Of a stretch of DNA of 64,000 bases, positions 49,021 to 57,443 are shown one piece after another. Made by a program: the position numbers and the translations under genes. Position 1 is the first letter of the stretch, and every line of letters begins with the position of its first letter. Under the pieces are notes generated by a model. That model made no database searches and had not been told where the DNA came from. It saw only the letters and a program-made list of their open reading frames with translations. The stretch is from positions 124,001 through 188,000 of the forward strand of contig NZ_AULB01000016.1 of NCBI RefSeq assembly GCF_000425065.1, in the 5' to 3' direction. The stretch comes from Actinomadura rifamycini DSM 43936 (lineage in GTDB: Bacteria > Actinomycetota > Actinomycetes > Streptosporangiales > Streptosporangiaceae).

Positions 49021-49470
49021 ATGCGGGATCGGGACGAATCGGGACGCCCGCGCAACGCGCGGCCCCGCGACGCGTACGGGCGTCCGCTGCCGCACGGCGC
49101 GACCGGGATCCCCACCATGCCGGACGACCTCAGCATGCGGCCGTCGGAGGCTCTGCGGGAGGCGCAGCGGCTCCTGGACGACGACCGCCCCTTCCACGCC
49201 CACGAGGTGCTGGAGGCCGCCTGGAAGGACGCCCCGGACCCGGAGCGGGAGCTGTGGCGGGGGCTGGCCCAGGTCGCCGTGGGGGTCACCCACCTGCGCC
49301 GCGGCAACGCGCGGGGCGCGCGGGCCCTGCTGAGCCGCGCCGCGGACCGGCTGGAGCCGTACGCCGCCGACCCCCCGCACGCGATCGACGTCCAAGGCGT
49401 CGTGCGGCGCGCTCGCGCGCTCGTGGACACGCCCGAAGACGGCCCGGTCGAACTCAAGCTCACCCTGTGA
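49021..49470 (+). CDS. DUF309 protein
   Basis: A 149-residue protein with the DUF309 core: EAQRLLDDDRPFHAHEVLEAAWKDAPD, then LWRGLAQVAVGVTHLRRGNARGARALL. The FHAHEVLE motif gives a cluster of His and Glu that could bind metal. The family is all-helical with unknown function. The N-terminal ~35 residues are Arg/Pro-rich and unordered. The start lies six bases after TACGGT, so it is probably leaderless. It ends 25 bp from the convergent MarP-type gene. Confidence 0.87.
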   Translation: MRDRDESGRPRNARPRDAYGRPLPHGATGIPTMPDDLSMRPSEALREAQRLLDDDRPFHAHEVLEAAWKDAPDPERELWRGLAQVAVGVTHLRRGNARGARALLSRAADRLEPYAADPPHAIDVQGVVRRARALVDTPEDGPVELKLTL

Positions 49471-49494
49471 CGCCCCAGTAGGGCGCTCACGGGT

Positions 49495-50691
49495 TCAGTC
49501 GGAGCAGCTCTGGGTGGAGACCGGCCGGGTGGCGCGCGCGCCCGTGCGCGCGTCCTCCGCGACCTCTTCGGCGGTGAGCGCGTAGCCGGTGGAGGGGGTG
49601 TCGAGCGCCGCGGCGAAGATGACGCCGTAGACGCTTCCGTCGGCGGACAGCAGCGGGCCGCCCGAGTTGCCCGGCTCGACCTTGCCGCGGATCGCGTAGA
49701 TCTCCCGGGCGACCTGGCCGGTGTGGTAGATGTCGGGCCCCTTGGCGGTCTGCCGGGCGCGGATCCGGGCGGCGCTCGCGCTGAACGGCTCGTTCTTCGG
49801 GAAGCCCGCGATGATCGCGCTGTCGCGCACCTCGGCCTCCATCTCGAAGTCGAGCGGGCGCGCGTCCAGGCCCGGGACGTACAGGACGGCGATGTCGCGG
49901 CTCGGGTTGTACAGGACGACCTCGCCCTTCGCGGTCTCGCCGGTGCGGTTCGCCACGGTGGACGGCCCGCGCGCGCCCGCGACGACGTGCGCGTTCGTCA
50001 TGATGTGGTCGGGCGCGAACACGAACCCGGTGCCCTCGATGCGGCGCTGGCACTGCGGCGCCGTGCTGACGATCTTGACGATGCTGTTGCGGGCGTCCCG
50101 CAGCCCGCCGGTCGCCAGGACCGCGTCGTCCGGCGGCGGGACCTCGACCACCGACTCGCCGCCGAGCCCGTTGAAGACCTGCGGGAACTCGCTGTTCTTC
50201 ACGAAGCCCTGGAACGAGGTGAACCAGGTGTGCGCCTGGCCGGGCATCACCTCGTCGATCCCGTTGATGATCGACGAGCCCTTCACCTGGGTGCGGACCG
50301 GCTTGAACTCCGAGTTCGCGACCAGGCTGCCGAAGAACCACGCGACGATCAGCAGCGACAGCGAGCTGACGAACGTGCCGCCGACCGCGTCCGCGGTGCG
50401 GGCGTTCAGCCCGGTGACCCGGTTGCGGAGCACGGCCCCCGCGGACGACGCGATGAGCTGCCCGAACGTCGCGGACAGGAACGCGACGACGATCGCGAGC
50501 AGCGCCTGCTGCGCCGCCCCGTCCACCGCGGACTCCGCGATCGGGGGAGCGATCAGCACCCCCGCGACGCCGCCGCCGACGAAGCCCGCGAAGCTCAGCA
50601 GGCTCACGATGAAACCCTGCCGGTAGCCCGAGACGCCGAACAGCACGACGAGCCCGAGGAGGATCAGATCGAGCATATGGTCGTCCAGCAC
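49495..50691 (-). CDS. marP: MarP-type membrane serine protease
   Basis: A 398-residue protein with a CvpA-like membrane domain (four spans in residues 1-125) and an extracytoplasmic trypsin-like protease. The catalytic His is in IMTNAHVVAG, Asp in SRDIAVLYVPG and Ser in EPGNSGGPLLS. Cysteines near the protease ends (APQCQRR and TQSCSD) match the redox-sensitive disulfide of M. tuberculosis MarP (Rv3671c), needed for acid and oxidative stress survival. The GTG at 50691 lies six bases after TACGGT; an ATG five codons inside is the alternative. Confidence 0.92.
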   Translation of the reverse strand: MLDDHMLDLILLGLVVLFGVSGYRQGFIVSLLSFAGFVGGGVAGVLIAPPIAESAVDGAAQQALLAIVVAFLSATFGQLIASSAGAVLRNRVTGLNARTADAVGGTFVSSLSLLIVAWFFGSLVANSEFKPVRTQVKGSSIINGIDEVMPGQAHTWFTSFQGFVKNSEFPQVFNGLGGESVVEVPPPDDAVLATGGLRDARNSIVKIVSTAPQCQRRIEGTGFVFAPDHIMTNAHVVAGARGPSTVANRTGETAKGEVVLYNPSRDIAVLYVPGLDARPLDFEMEAEVRDSAIIAGFPKNEPFSASAARIRARQTAKGPDIYHTGQVAREIYAIRGKVEPGNSGGPLLSADGSVYGVIFAAALDTPSTGYALTAEEVAEDARTGARATRPVSTQSCSD

Positions 50692-50697
50692 CGCTTC

Positions 50698-50703
50698 ACC
50701 GTA
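50698..50703 (-). promoter_or_regulatory. -10 box TACGGT, leaderless start
   Basis: TACGGT (within TATACGGT), GAAGCG, then GTG. The spacing places transcription at the start codon. Confidence 0.5.
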
Positions 50704-50910
50704 TAGCCCGAGGTCGCCTTCTCACGTCCCCTCGCCGGACCAGTTTCCCCCGCCCCGCGTGACCACCTGGGGCGATACGGAACGATCACCGACCGTGCCC
50801 CTCCCGGCCGCGGCCCGCTGACCTGCGGCTCGGCGGACGGACGGCGCGGACGGACGGCGCGGACGGACGGCGCGGGCGCCGCGGCCCGCGGCCGTGCGCG
50901 GCGGCGCAGG

Positions 50911-51567
50911 TCAGCCGCGGGAGGCGAGGTCGAGGACGTCCTGCGGCAGGTCCTCGACGCGGCCGGCGTCCCACGGGCGGTCCCAGCCGCCCGCCGCCAG
51001 CACCTCGCCGAGCAGCGCCGCGGTGAACCCCCACACCAGCATCCCGCCGACCTTGAATGCGGGCCCGAGCTTCAGCCCGGACGGGTGCCGGACGGTCAGC
51101 CGGTTCGCCGGGTCGACGAGCTCGGCGATGGGCACCCGCGCGACGGTCGCGACCTCGCCGGGATGCCCGGGGGCGATCTGGGACGGTTCGCGCCACCAGC
51201 CGGCGACGGGCGTGACGCGGTGCCGGCTGCGCGACAGGTACAGCTCCGGGAGCGTGCAGAGCACGTCCACGCCGGACGGCTCGACGCCCGCCTCCTCCCA
51301 CGCCTCGCGCAGCGCCGCCGCGACCGGGCCGTCGTCCTCGGGGTCGATGCGGCCGCCGGGGAAGGCGGGCTGGCCGGCGTGCTTGTTGAGGGTCGCGGCC
51401 CGCTCGGTGAGCAGCACGTCCGGGCCGTCCGGTCCCTCGCCGAACAGGATCAGCACGGCGGCGGCGCGGGCGTCCGGGGCCGGCCGGAACCGCGGCGGCA
51501 CCGGCAGCCGCACCGCGTTGGCGCGGAAACGGTCGAGCCAGTCGGGGCAGGAGGCGATCTCGGTCAC
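50911..51567 (-). CDS. Nudix hydrolase, CoA-pyrophosphatase-like
   Basis: A 218-residue Nudix enzyme at the Rv3672c position. The Nudix box runs from PGGRIDPEDDGP to REAWEEAGV; an N-terminal AAAVLILFGE and the upstream LLTERAATLNKHAGQPAFP fit the CoA-type (NudL/UPF0035) group, which cleaves CoA or short acyl-CoA diphosphates. The GTG start at 51567 has GGAG eleven bases upstream. It lies between marP and nth, as in most actinobacteria. Confidence 0.88.
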   Translation of the reverse strand: MTEIASCPDWLDRFRANAVRLPVPPRFRPAPDARAAAVLILFGEGPDGPDVLLTERAATLNKHAGQPAFPGGRIDPEDDGPVAAALREAWEEAGVEPSGVDVLCTLPELYLSRSRHRVTPVAGWWREPSQIAPGHPGEVATVARVPIAELVDPANRLTVRHPSGLKLGPAFKVGGMLVWGFTAALLGEVLAAGGWDRPWDAGRVEDLPQDVLDLASRG

Positions 51568-51631
51568 GTTGATCTCAACTCCGTGTCGGCCGTTTTGCTT
51601 CCCGCCCGCCCCCCGGGCGCGGGCGGGGCGG

Positions 51632-52414
51632 TCACGAGAACGGGCCGGGCTTGACGAGCGCCTCGGCCGTCTCGACGTCCGTGGGGCCCTCGCCGAACGC
51701 CGGGCACAGGTCGGCGAGCGGGCAGGCGCCGCAGGCGGGGCGGCGCGCGTGGCAGATGCGGCGCCCGTGCCAGATCAGCCGGTGCGACAGCATCGTCCAG
51801 TCCTTGCGCGGGAACAGCCCGCCGATCTCCCGCTCGACCTTGTCGGGGTCGGTCTCCTCCGTCCACGCGAACCGGCGGACGAGCCGCCCGAAGTGCGTGT
51901 CGACGGTGATGCCCGGGACGTCGAACGCGTTGCCGAGCACGACGTTCGCGGTCTTGCGGCCGACGCCGGGGAGCGTGACGAGGTCGTCCAGGCGTCCGGG
52001 GACCTCGCCGCCGAACCGCTCGACGAGCGCCGCGGACAGCCCCATCACCGACTTCGTCTTGGCGCGGAAGAACCCCGTGGGCCGCAGCAGGGCCTCGACG
52101 TCCTCGGGGTCGGCGGCGGCGAGGTCCTCGGGCGTCGGGTACTTGGCGAAGAGCGCCGGGGTGGTCAGGTTCACCCGCTTGTCGGTGGTCTGGGCGGACA
52201 GGACCGTGGCGACCAGGAGCTGGAAGGGCGTCCCGAAGTTCAGCTCACAGTGCGCGTCCGGGTAGGTTTCCGTGAGGATCCTGTTCATCCGCCGCGCCCG
52301 GCGCACCAGTCCGAGGCGGGTCTCCGGCCCGCGCCGCCCGGCGCGCCGGGGCCGCGGCCGGGCGCGGGCGTCCGAGGACCGTCCGCCGGAGGGTCGGGCC
52401 GCTTTCGTCGCCAT
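51632..52414 (-). CDS. nth: endonuclease III
   Basis: A 260-residue base-excision DNA glycosylase/AP lyase for oxidised pyrimidines. The helix-hairpin-helix is LPGVGRKTANVVLG, with the catalytic Lys in GRKTA, and the catalytic Asp is in TVDTHFGRL. The [4Fe-4S] ligands are in CHARRPACGACPLADLC (C-x6-C-x2-C-x5-C). The N-terminal ~40 residues form a basic Arg/Pro extension. The ATG at 52414 lies six bases after TACCCT, so leaderless. It is divergent from crp. Confidence 0.95.
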   Translation of the reverse strand: MATKAARPSGGRSSDARARPRPRRAGRRGPETRLGLVRRARRMNRILTETYPDAHCELNFGTPFQLLVATVLSAQTTDKRVNLTTPALFAKYPTPEDLAAADPEDVEALLRPTGFFRAKTKSVMGLSAALVERFGGEVPGRLDDLVTLPGVGRKTANVVLGNAFDVPGITVDTHFGRLVRRFAWTEETDPDKVEREIGGLFPRKDWTMLSHRLIWHGRRICHARRPACGACPLADLCPAFGEGPTDVETAEALVKPGPFS

Positions 52415-52420
52415 GCCGCC

Positions 52421-52426
52421 AGGGTA
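52421..52426 (-). promoter_or_regulatory. -10 box TACCCT, leaderless start of nth
   Basis: TACCCT, GGCGGC, then ATG; the nearby Crp-like site lies 60-75 bp further upstream. Confidence 0.5.
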
Positions 52427-52484
52427 GGCCCCGGACGGCCGGACGGGCGGCACCCGCACGCCCGTTTAAGTGCGATGAGACCGG

Positions 52485-52500
52485 TGTGATGGCATTCACC
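52485..52500. promoter_or_regulatory. Crp site between nth and crp
   Basis: TGTGATGGCATTCACC matches the TGTGA-N6-TCACA consensus at nine of ten fixed positions. It is 148-163 bp upstream of crp and 71-86 bp upstream of nth, suggesting autoregulation of crp and possibly control of nth. Confidence 0.6.
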
Positions 52501-52647
52501 CGGGTGTCCGTACACTGGGCGAACAGGGTCGTGGTGACGATCCCGCGAAGTGACGCCCCCGCGTTACGGCGCGCCGTGGCCCTGCCTTCACGTACGCGGT
52601 GGGACGTACGTCACACTATGCATGTTGGTGTTTCGAGGAGGAGAAGC

Positions 52648-53334
52648 GTGACCGACCGCGACGTGGACGTTCTGAGCAGAGCCCCGCTCTTCGAGGCACT
52701 CGATGAGCAGGGGGCCAAGGCGCTGCGCGCCAACGTGACCGAGGTGCGGCTCGCCCGCGGCCAGACGCTGTTCAACGAGGGCGAGACGGGCGACCGCCTG
52801 TACGTCGTCGTGGAGGGCAAGATCAAGCTGACCCGCACGGCGCCGGACGGCCGGGAGAACCTGCTGAGCGTCCTCGGCCCCAGCGAGATGTTCGGCGAGC
52901 TGTCGCTGTTCGACCCCCGCCCGCGCACCGCCAGCGCCATAGCGGTGACCGAGTGCCGGCTGGCCGGGCTCGGCCACGACCAGCTCCGCCCGTGGCTGAC
53001 CGGGCACGCCGAGGTCGCCGTGCAGCTGCTGCGCGCGCTGGCCCAGCGGCTCCGCAAGACCAACGACGTCATGGCCGACCTGGTGTTCACCGACGTCCCC
53101 GGCCGCGTCGCCAAGGCCCTGCTGGACCTCGCCGAGCGCTTCGGGCAGCCGTCCGAGGCGGGCCTGCACGTGCACCACGACCTGACGCAGGAGGAGCTGG
53201 CGCAGCTCGTCGGCGCGTCCCGCGAGACCGTCAACAAGGCCCTCGCCGACTTCGCGCAGCGCAACTGGCTGCGGATCGAGGCCCGCGCGGTGGTCATCCT
53301 CGACATCGAGCGGCTGCGCAAGCGCTCCAAGTGA
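52648..53334 (+). CDS. crp: cAMP receptor protein Crp
   Basis: A 228-residue Crp/Fnr regulator. The cyclic-nucleotide domain covers residues 10-125, with the phosphate-binding cassette MFGELSLFDPRPRTASAIAV. A long C-helix and a winged HTH follow (HHDLTQEELAQLVGASRETVNKALADFAQRNWLRIE). It is colinear with SCO3571 and Rv3676. It controls growth, sporulation and carbon genes. The GTG at 52648 follows AGGAGGAG; the frame is open further upstream but has no better start. A strong terminator follows. Confidence 0.95.
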   Translation: MTDRDVDVLSRAPLFEALDEQGAKALRANVTEVRLARGQTLFNEGETGDRLYVVVEGKIKLTRTAPDGRENLLSVLGPSEMFGELSLFDPRPRTASAIAVTECRLAGLGHDQLRPWLTGHAEVAVQLLRALAQRLRKTNDVMADLVFTDVPGRVAKALLDLAERFGQPSEAGLHVHHDLTQEELAQLVGASRETVNKALADFAQRNWLRIEARAVVILDIERLRKRSK

Positions 53335-53337
53335 GGG

Positions 53338-53380
53338 GACCGGCCGGTCCGCGGCGGACGACCGCGGCGACCGGCCGGTC
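53338..53380 (+). terminator. hairpin after crp
   Basis: Arms GACCGGCCGGTC-CGCGG and CCGCGG-CGACCGGCCGGTC pair with a small bulge, starting 4 bp after the crp stop. Confidence 0.65.
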
Positions 53381-53458
53381 GCGTCCGGCGGCCCGCCCGC
53401 CGTCCGCGCCCTGCGGGCCGTTCTCGGCCCGCGCGCCGCACCGGGTCCGCGCGCCGCG

Positions 53459-54241
53459 TCAGCGCCGCTCGTCCAGGTAGTCGAGCTGCGCCTGCACGGA
53501 CCATTCCGCCGCGGGCCACAGCGTCCTGTCGACGTCCGCGTACACGACCTCCACGACGTCGCGCGCCGTCCGGGCGCCCGCCGCCACGGCCGCCTCGACC
53601 TGCGCGAGCCGCTCGCGCCGGTGGTCGATGTAGTGGTCGAGGGCCGCCAGCGGATCGTCCAGCTTCGGGCCGTGCCCCGGCAGGATCGTCGCCGCCTCCC
53701 GGTCCGCGCAGAACGTCCGCAGCCGGTCGAGGGAGCCCAGGTAGTCCCCGAGCCGCCCCTCCACGACGGTCGTCCCGTACCCGAGGACCGTGTCGCCGGT
53801 CAGGACGGCCCCGTCCGCGGGCAGCCAGAACGTCAGCGAGTCGTGGCTGTGCCCGGGCGTCTCCAGCACGTGGAGTTCGACGCCGCCGGTCGTGATGACG
53901 TCCCCCTCGACGATCCCCTCGTCGCCGAGGCGGTGCCGGGGGTCGAGGGCCCGGACGTTCACGCCGCCCGCCAGCTCGGCGAACCGCTCGGCCCCGGCGG
54001 AGTGGTCCGGGTGCCCGTGCGTGAGCACGACCAGCCCGACCCTCGCCCCCCACGACTCGACCGTGCGCACGACGCGCCGCAGGTGGACGTCGTCCTTCGG
54101 CCCCGGATCGATCACGACGACCTCGGCGGAGTCCGGGTCGCGGACGAGCCACGTGTTCGTGCCGTCGAGGGTCATCGAGGACGGATTCGGCGCGAGCACG
54201 CAGAACGCTCGTTCGGTTCCCATACCGTCGATCTCGGTCAT
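53459..54241 (-). CDS. metallo-beta-lactamase-fold hydrolase
   Basis: A 260-residue MBL-fold protein at the Rv3677c position. The metal motif is VVLTHGHPDHSAGA (HxHxDH), then the His in VLETPGHSHDSLTFWL, the bridging Asp in AVLTGDTVLG and the last His in ILPGHGPKL. The C-terminal helical region (HRRERLAQVEAAVAAGARTARDVVEVVY) matches the LACTB2/RNase-like subgroup. The substrate is unknown. I chose the ATG at 54241 (AGGA eight bases before); an ATG at 54250 is a close alternative. Confidence 0.9.
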   Translation of the reverse strand: MTEIDGMGTERAFCVLAPNPSSMTLDGTNTWLVRDPDSAEVVVIDPGPKDDVHLRRVVRTVESWGARVGLVVLTHGHPDHSAGAERFAELAGGVNVRALDPRHRLGDEGIVEGDVITTGGVELHVLETPGHSHDSLTFWLPADGAVLTGDTVLGYGTTVVEGRLGDYLGSLDRLRTFCADREAATILPGHGPKLDDPLAALDHYIDHRRERLAQVEAAVAAGARTARDVVEVVYADVDRTLWPAAEWSVQAQLDYLDERR

Positions 54242-54407
54242 GTCGCCCATCCTGCCTGAGACGCGGGCGGGACGACCGGCCGGGTTCCACCCGAGCCGGT
54301 CCAGGCGCCGCAGCGCGGACGTCCCCGCGAGCCGTAGCGCGGCGGCCCGCGTCAGCCGCGCGCGGGCCGCGCCCGACCACGGCGCCCGGCCGCCCACGAC
54401 GGCCCCG

Positions 54408-55253
54408 TCACCCGGTCGGGTAGAAGTGCGCGACGTCCTCGGGCAGCACCAGGAACGCCTCCCCGTCGACGATCTCCGCCGTCGGCTCGTACACGTTGAT
54501 CGAGCGTTCGGCCGCCAGGACGTCCGCGACCGTCTCGTACTCGGCCAGCTCGGTGAGCGTCGCCAGGGTCGGCGGCAGCATCATCCACTCGCCGGCCCAC
54601 CCGCGCTCCACGGCCTCCGCCGGACGCACCCACGCCACCTGGTCGGCCTCCGTGCTGACGTCGCGCGCGCGCTGCCCGTCCGGGATCGCCGCCACGAAGA
54701 ACCGGGTGTCGTAGCGCTTCGGCTCGATCTTCGGCGTGATCCAGTGCGCCCACGGGCGCAGCAGGTCCGACCGCAGCACCAGGCCCCGCTTGTCGAGGAA
54801 CCCGCCGAACGACCGGGAACGATCCAGCAGCGCCTGCCGGTCCGCCTCCCACGCGTCCCCGCGGGTGTCGTCGACGACCGTGTCCGGCGTCGGGCCCGCG
54901 AGCAGCACCAGCGTCTCCTCGAACGTCTCCCGGACGGCCGCGCACACCAGCTCGCGCGCCACCGTCTCGGTCGCGCCGAACGCCGCCGCCCACGCGGACG
55001 GCGGCGGGCCCGACCACGCGAGCGACGCCTCGCCGTCGCGCGGGTCGACCGACCCGCCGGGGAACACGTAGGCGCCGGGCGCGAACGCCATGGACCGCAC
55101 CCGGCGCAGCATGAACGCCTGGAGGCCGTGCCGGTCGTGGTCGCGCAGCACCACGACCGTCGCCGCGTCCCGCGCGGGCGGGGGCGCGGCCCGTCCGGCC
55201 TCGATGTCCTCGATGCGCCCCACGAACTCCGCGGGCAGCTTCAGCCCGTTCAC
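54408..55253 (-). CDS. Nudix hydrolase, NUDT19-like
   Basis: A 281-residue Nudix protein with a split box: FAPGAYVFPGGSVDP is separated from ELVCAAVRETFEETLVLL by a ~45-residue insert, as in NUDT19-type CoA/acyl-CoA diphosphatases. It starts with a conserved AATVVVLRDHD. The C-terminal part (RYDTRFFVAAIPDGQRA, ADQVAWVRPAEAVER) is typical. The GTG at 55253 follows GAGG. It is upstream of the MBL gene on the same strand, separated by 166 bp without a visible gene. Confidence 0.85.
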   Translation of the reverse strand: MNGLKLPAEFVGRIEDIEAGRAAPPPARDAATVVVLRDHDRHGLQAFMLRRVRSMAFAPGAYVFPGGSVDPRDGEASLAWSGPPPSAWAAAFGATETVARELVCAAVRETFEETLVLLAGPTPDTVVDDTRGDAWEADRQALLDRSRSFGGFLDKRGLVLRSDLLRPWAHWITPKIEPKRYDTRFFVAAIPDGQRARDVSTEADQVAWVRPAEAVERGWAGEWMMLPPTLATLTELAEYETVADVLAAERSINVYEPTAEIVDGEAFLVLPEDVAHFYPTG

Positions 55254-55390
55254 CGTCGCCTCGCCGGCCGTGTGATCCTCATGGCGGCCAATTCGGACAT
55301 ACCGAATGCCGTTCCGTCAACCCGAAGTCAGCATCCGGGTGAGGAGAGCAGCGTTCTCCCCGACGGGCCCGTCCGGCGTCCGGACGTCCG

Positions 55391-55852
55391 TCAGGCGACC
55401 TCGGCGATCAGCTCGACCTCGACGGGCACGTTGCGGGGCAGCGCCGCGACGCCCACCGCGCTGCGCGCGTGCCGTCCGGCGTCGCCGAACACCTCGCCCA
55501 GCAGGTCGCTCGCACCGTTCACCACGTCCGGCTGGCCGTAGAAGTCGGGCGCGCTCGCGACGAACCCGACGACCTTCACGATCCGCGTGATCCGCGACAG
55601 CTCGCCCACCTCGGCCTTGAGCGCCGCGATCGCGTTCAGCGCGCAGATCCGCGCCTGCGCCTTCGCCTCCTCGGCGCTCACCTCCGCGCCGACCTTGCCG
55701 GTGGCGCCCAGCTCCCCCTTCACCAGCGGGATCTGCCCCGCCGTGTAGACGAGCGAGCCCGTCCGCGCCGTCGGCAGGTACGACGCGACCGGCGGCACGA
55801 CCTCCGGCAGCTCCAGCCCGAGCTCGGTGATCCGCTCCTCGGGTGTGCTCAT
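55391..55852 (-). CDS. RidA-family protein
   Basis: A 153-residue RidA/YjgF protein at the Rv3678c position. YTAGQIPLVKGELGATGKVG, AQARICALNAIAALKAEVG and HARSAVGVAALPRNVPVEVELIAEV are characteristic; the Arg in HARSAV is the substrate-carboxylate ligand of active RidA enzymes. The likely role is hydrolysis of reactive enamine/imine intermediates. The ATG at 55852 follows GGAGGG by seven bases. Confidence 0.9.
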   Translation of the reverse strand: MSTPEERITELGLELPEVVPPVASYLPTARTGSLVYTAGQIPLVKGELGATGKVGAEVSAEEAKAQARICALNAIAALKAEVGELSRITRIVKVVGFVASAPDFYGQPDVVNGASDLLGEVFGDAGRHARSAVGVAALPRNVPVEVELIAEVA

Positions 55853-55886
55853 CGCCACTCCCTCCTCGACTCGCCCGCGTACGGGC

Positions 55887-56045
55887 TTAGGACTGCACTT
55901 CCCGCTTGAAGTAGGCCACCAGGTTCTCCGGGTTCGGGCCCGGCAGCACGGTGACGAGCTCCCACCCGTCCTGGCCCCAGTTGTCGAGAATCTGCTTGGT
56001 GGCGTGCACCAGCAGCGGAACGGTCGCGTACTCCCACTTCTTCAT
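55887..56045 (-). CDS. DUF4177 small protein
   Basis: A 52-residue protein: MKKWEYATVPLLVHATKQIL, then DNWGQDGWELVTVLPGPNPENLVAYFKREVQS. This is the DUF4177 pattern (WEY...LD..G..GWELV), a small alpha/beta fold with unknown function, equivalent to Rv3678A. The ATG at 56045 lies seven bases after TAGGGT, so probably leaderless. It is 34 bp upstream of RidA, likely one transcript. Confidence 0.88.
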   Translation of the reverse strand: MKKWEYATVPLLVHATKQILDNWGQDGWELVTVLPGPNPENLVAYFKREVQS

Positions 56046-56052
56046 GGCAATC

Positions 56053-56058
56053 ACCCTA
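56053..56058 (-). promoter_or_regulatory. -10 box TAGGGT, leaderless start
   Basis: TAGGGT, seven bases, then the ATG of the DUF4177 gene. Confidence 0.5.
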
Positions 56059-56119
56059 GCGATCTGCTTGCACCGGGGCCCCGCGAACCCACCGCCGCAC
56101 GGGCCGCCCGGCGGGCCGT

Positions 56120-56497
56120 TCAGCGCGCCGCGACGAGCCCGGCCGCGGCGACCGCCTCGACCCAGAAGTAGAACCAGCCGGGATAGAAGCCGCCGAAGCG
56201 GTCGAACGCCCGCGCGACGAGCCGTCCGCCGGCCATCCCGGCGAGCGCGCACGCGACCGCGAGCACCGCCCCGGACCGGACGCCGCCCGCATCGGCCGCC
56301 GCCGCGACCAGCAGCGCCCCCGTCGCGACGCCGAACCCGCCGTACACCGCGCGCACCTCCGCCCGCGCCGTCCCGGACGGCAGCGCGATCCCGAACGGCC
56401 GGATCAGCGCCCCCGGGGCGGCCAGCCCGTACACGCCCATCCCGAGGAAGAACAGGGCGACGACCACGATCACTGCGGTGGAAACGGCGGCGGGCAC
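56120..56497 (-). CDS. DUF4345-like membrane protein
   Basis: A 125-residue membrane protein with four hydrophobic helices (VIVVVALFFLGMGVYGLAAP; RAVYGGFGVATGALLVAAA; SGAVLAVACALAGMAGGRL; WFYFWVEAVAAAGLVAAR). RPFGIAL and EVRAVYGGFG are typical of the DUF4345 family. The function is unknown. The GTG at 56497 follows GGAGG by seven bases. It is divergent from the AraC-type gene and absent from the mycobacterial version of this locus. Confidence 0.75.
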   Translation of the reverse strand: MPAAVSTAVIVVVALFFLGMGVYGLAAPGALIRPFGIALPSGTARAEVRAVYGGFGVATGALLVAAAADAGGVRSGAVLAVACALAGMAGGRLVARAFDRFGGFYPGWFYFWVEAVAAAGLVAAR

Positions 56498-56555
56498 GGC
56501 GGGACCTCCACTCGGCTAGGCTCCGGGCCCGGTCCGAGGACCCGTCGCCGAAAGG

Positions 56556-57443
56556 ATGTGCCGCCGTCCCGTGCCCGCGCTTTCACGAACGTGCTCCCGC
56601 GCCGGGCTCTGGCTGTGGCCGGGACAGGCCCTGTACGCGGGCCCCTCGCTCGGCCTCGGGGTCCACTCGGGTTCGGTCGCCTGCCTCGCCGTGGGCGTGG
56701 ACGCGCCCGTCACCGTCCACGTCCCCGGACGACCGGACCTGACCGCGCGCAGCGTCCTCGTCCCGCCGCGCCTCCCGCACCGCCTCATCGCCCACGGGGA
56801 GCGCATGGTGTTCTGCTACCTCGACCCCGCCTCCCCGTACGCCGATGCGTGCCGGACGGAGATGCCCCAAGGCGACGTCCTGGCTCACACCCACCGGCAG
56901 GAGGCGGACCTAGTGCGCTTGGCCCACCGACTGGACGAACGGAACCCGGCGGACGGCGCACTCTGGCTCGCCCGCGCCGCCCCTGCCCCGTCCCCAACGG
57001 GATCGGACGAACGCGTCCGCGCGGCCACCCGGCGGCTCCTCGACGCCCCGGAGTCCGCCCTGACGGCACGCGAGCTGGCCGCGGAAGCGGGCCTGTCCGT
57101 CTCCCGGTTCCTGCACCTGTTCAAGGCGCAGACGGGCACGAGCTTCCGCCGCTACCGGATCTGGGCGCGCATGCTGCGGGCCGCCGCGCTGCTGGCCGAG
57201 GGCCACGACCTCACCCGGGCCGCCGTCGACGCGGGCTTCTCCAGCCCGTCCCACCTCAGCAGCACCTTCCACGCCACGTTCGGCCTCACGCCGTCGGCGC
57301 TGCTCGCCGTCGGACCGGACATCGTCCGCGGCGACGCACCGCCCGCCGCACCGACGGCTCAGTCGAGCGGCGGGTCGCGCCGCTCGCCCTCCGGCGCCCC
57401 CGTCGCGGGCGTCGCGCCCGGCTCGCCGCCCGCGATGCCCTGA
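56556..57443 (+). CDS. AraC-family regulator
   Basis: A 295-residue regulator. The N-terminal half is a cupin-like sensor (ALYAGPSLGLGVHSGSVACLAVGV, VHVPGRPDLTARSVLVPPRLPHRL). Two HTHs of the AraC DNA-binding domain follow (LTARELAAEAGLSVSRFLHLFKAQTGTSFRRYRIW and HDLTRAAVDAGFSSPSHLSSTFHATFGLTPSALL). The tail is Pro/Gly/Ser-rich. The ATG at 56556 is adjacent to AAAGG; a GTG at 56571 is possible. Its 3' end overlaps the convergent SPFH gene by 85 bp. The target may be the divergent DUF4345 gene. Confidence 0.85.
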   Translation: MCRRPVPALSRTCSRAGLWLWPGQALYAGPSLGLGVHSGSVACLAVGVDAPVTVHVPGRPDLTARSVLVPPRLPHRLIAHGERMVFCYLDPASPYADACRTEMPQGDVLAHTHRQEADLVRLAHRLDERNPADGALWLARAAPAPSPTGSDERVRAATRRLLDAPESALTARELAAEAGLSVSRFLHLFKAQTGTSFRRYRIWARMLRAAALLAEGHDLTRAAVDAGFSSPSHLSSTFHATFGLTPSALLAVGPDIVRGDAPPAAPTAQSSGGSRRSPSGAPVAGVAPGSPPAMP

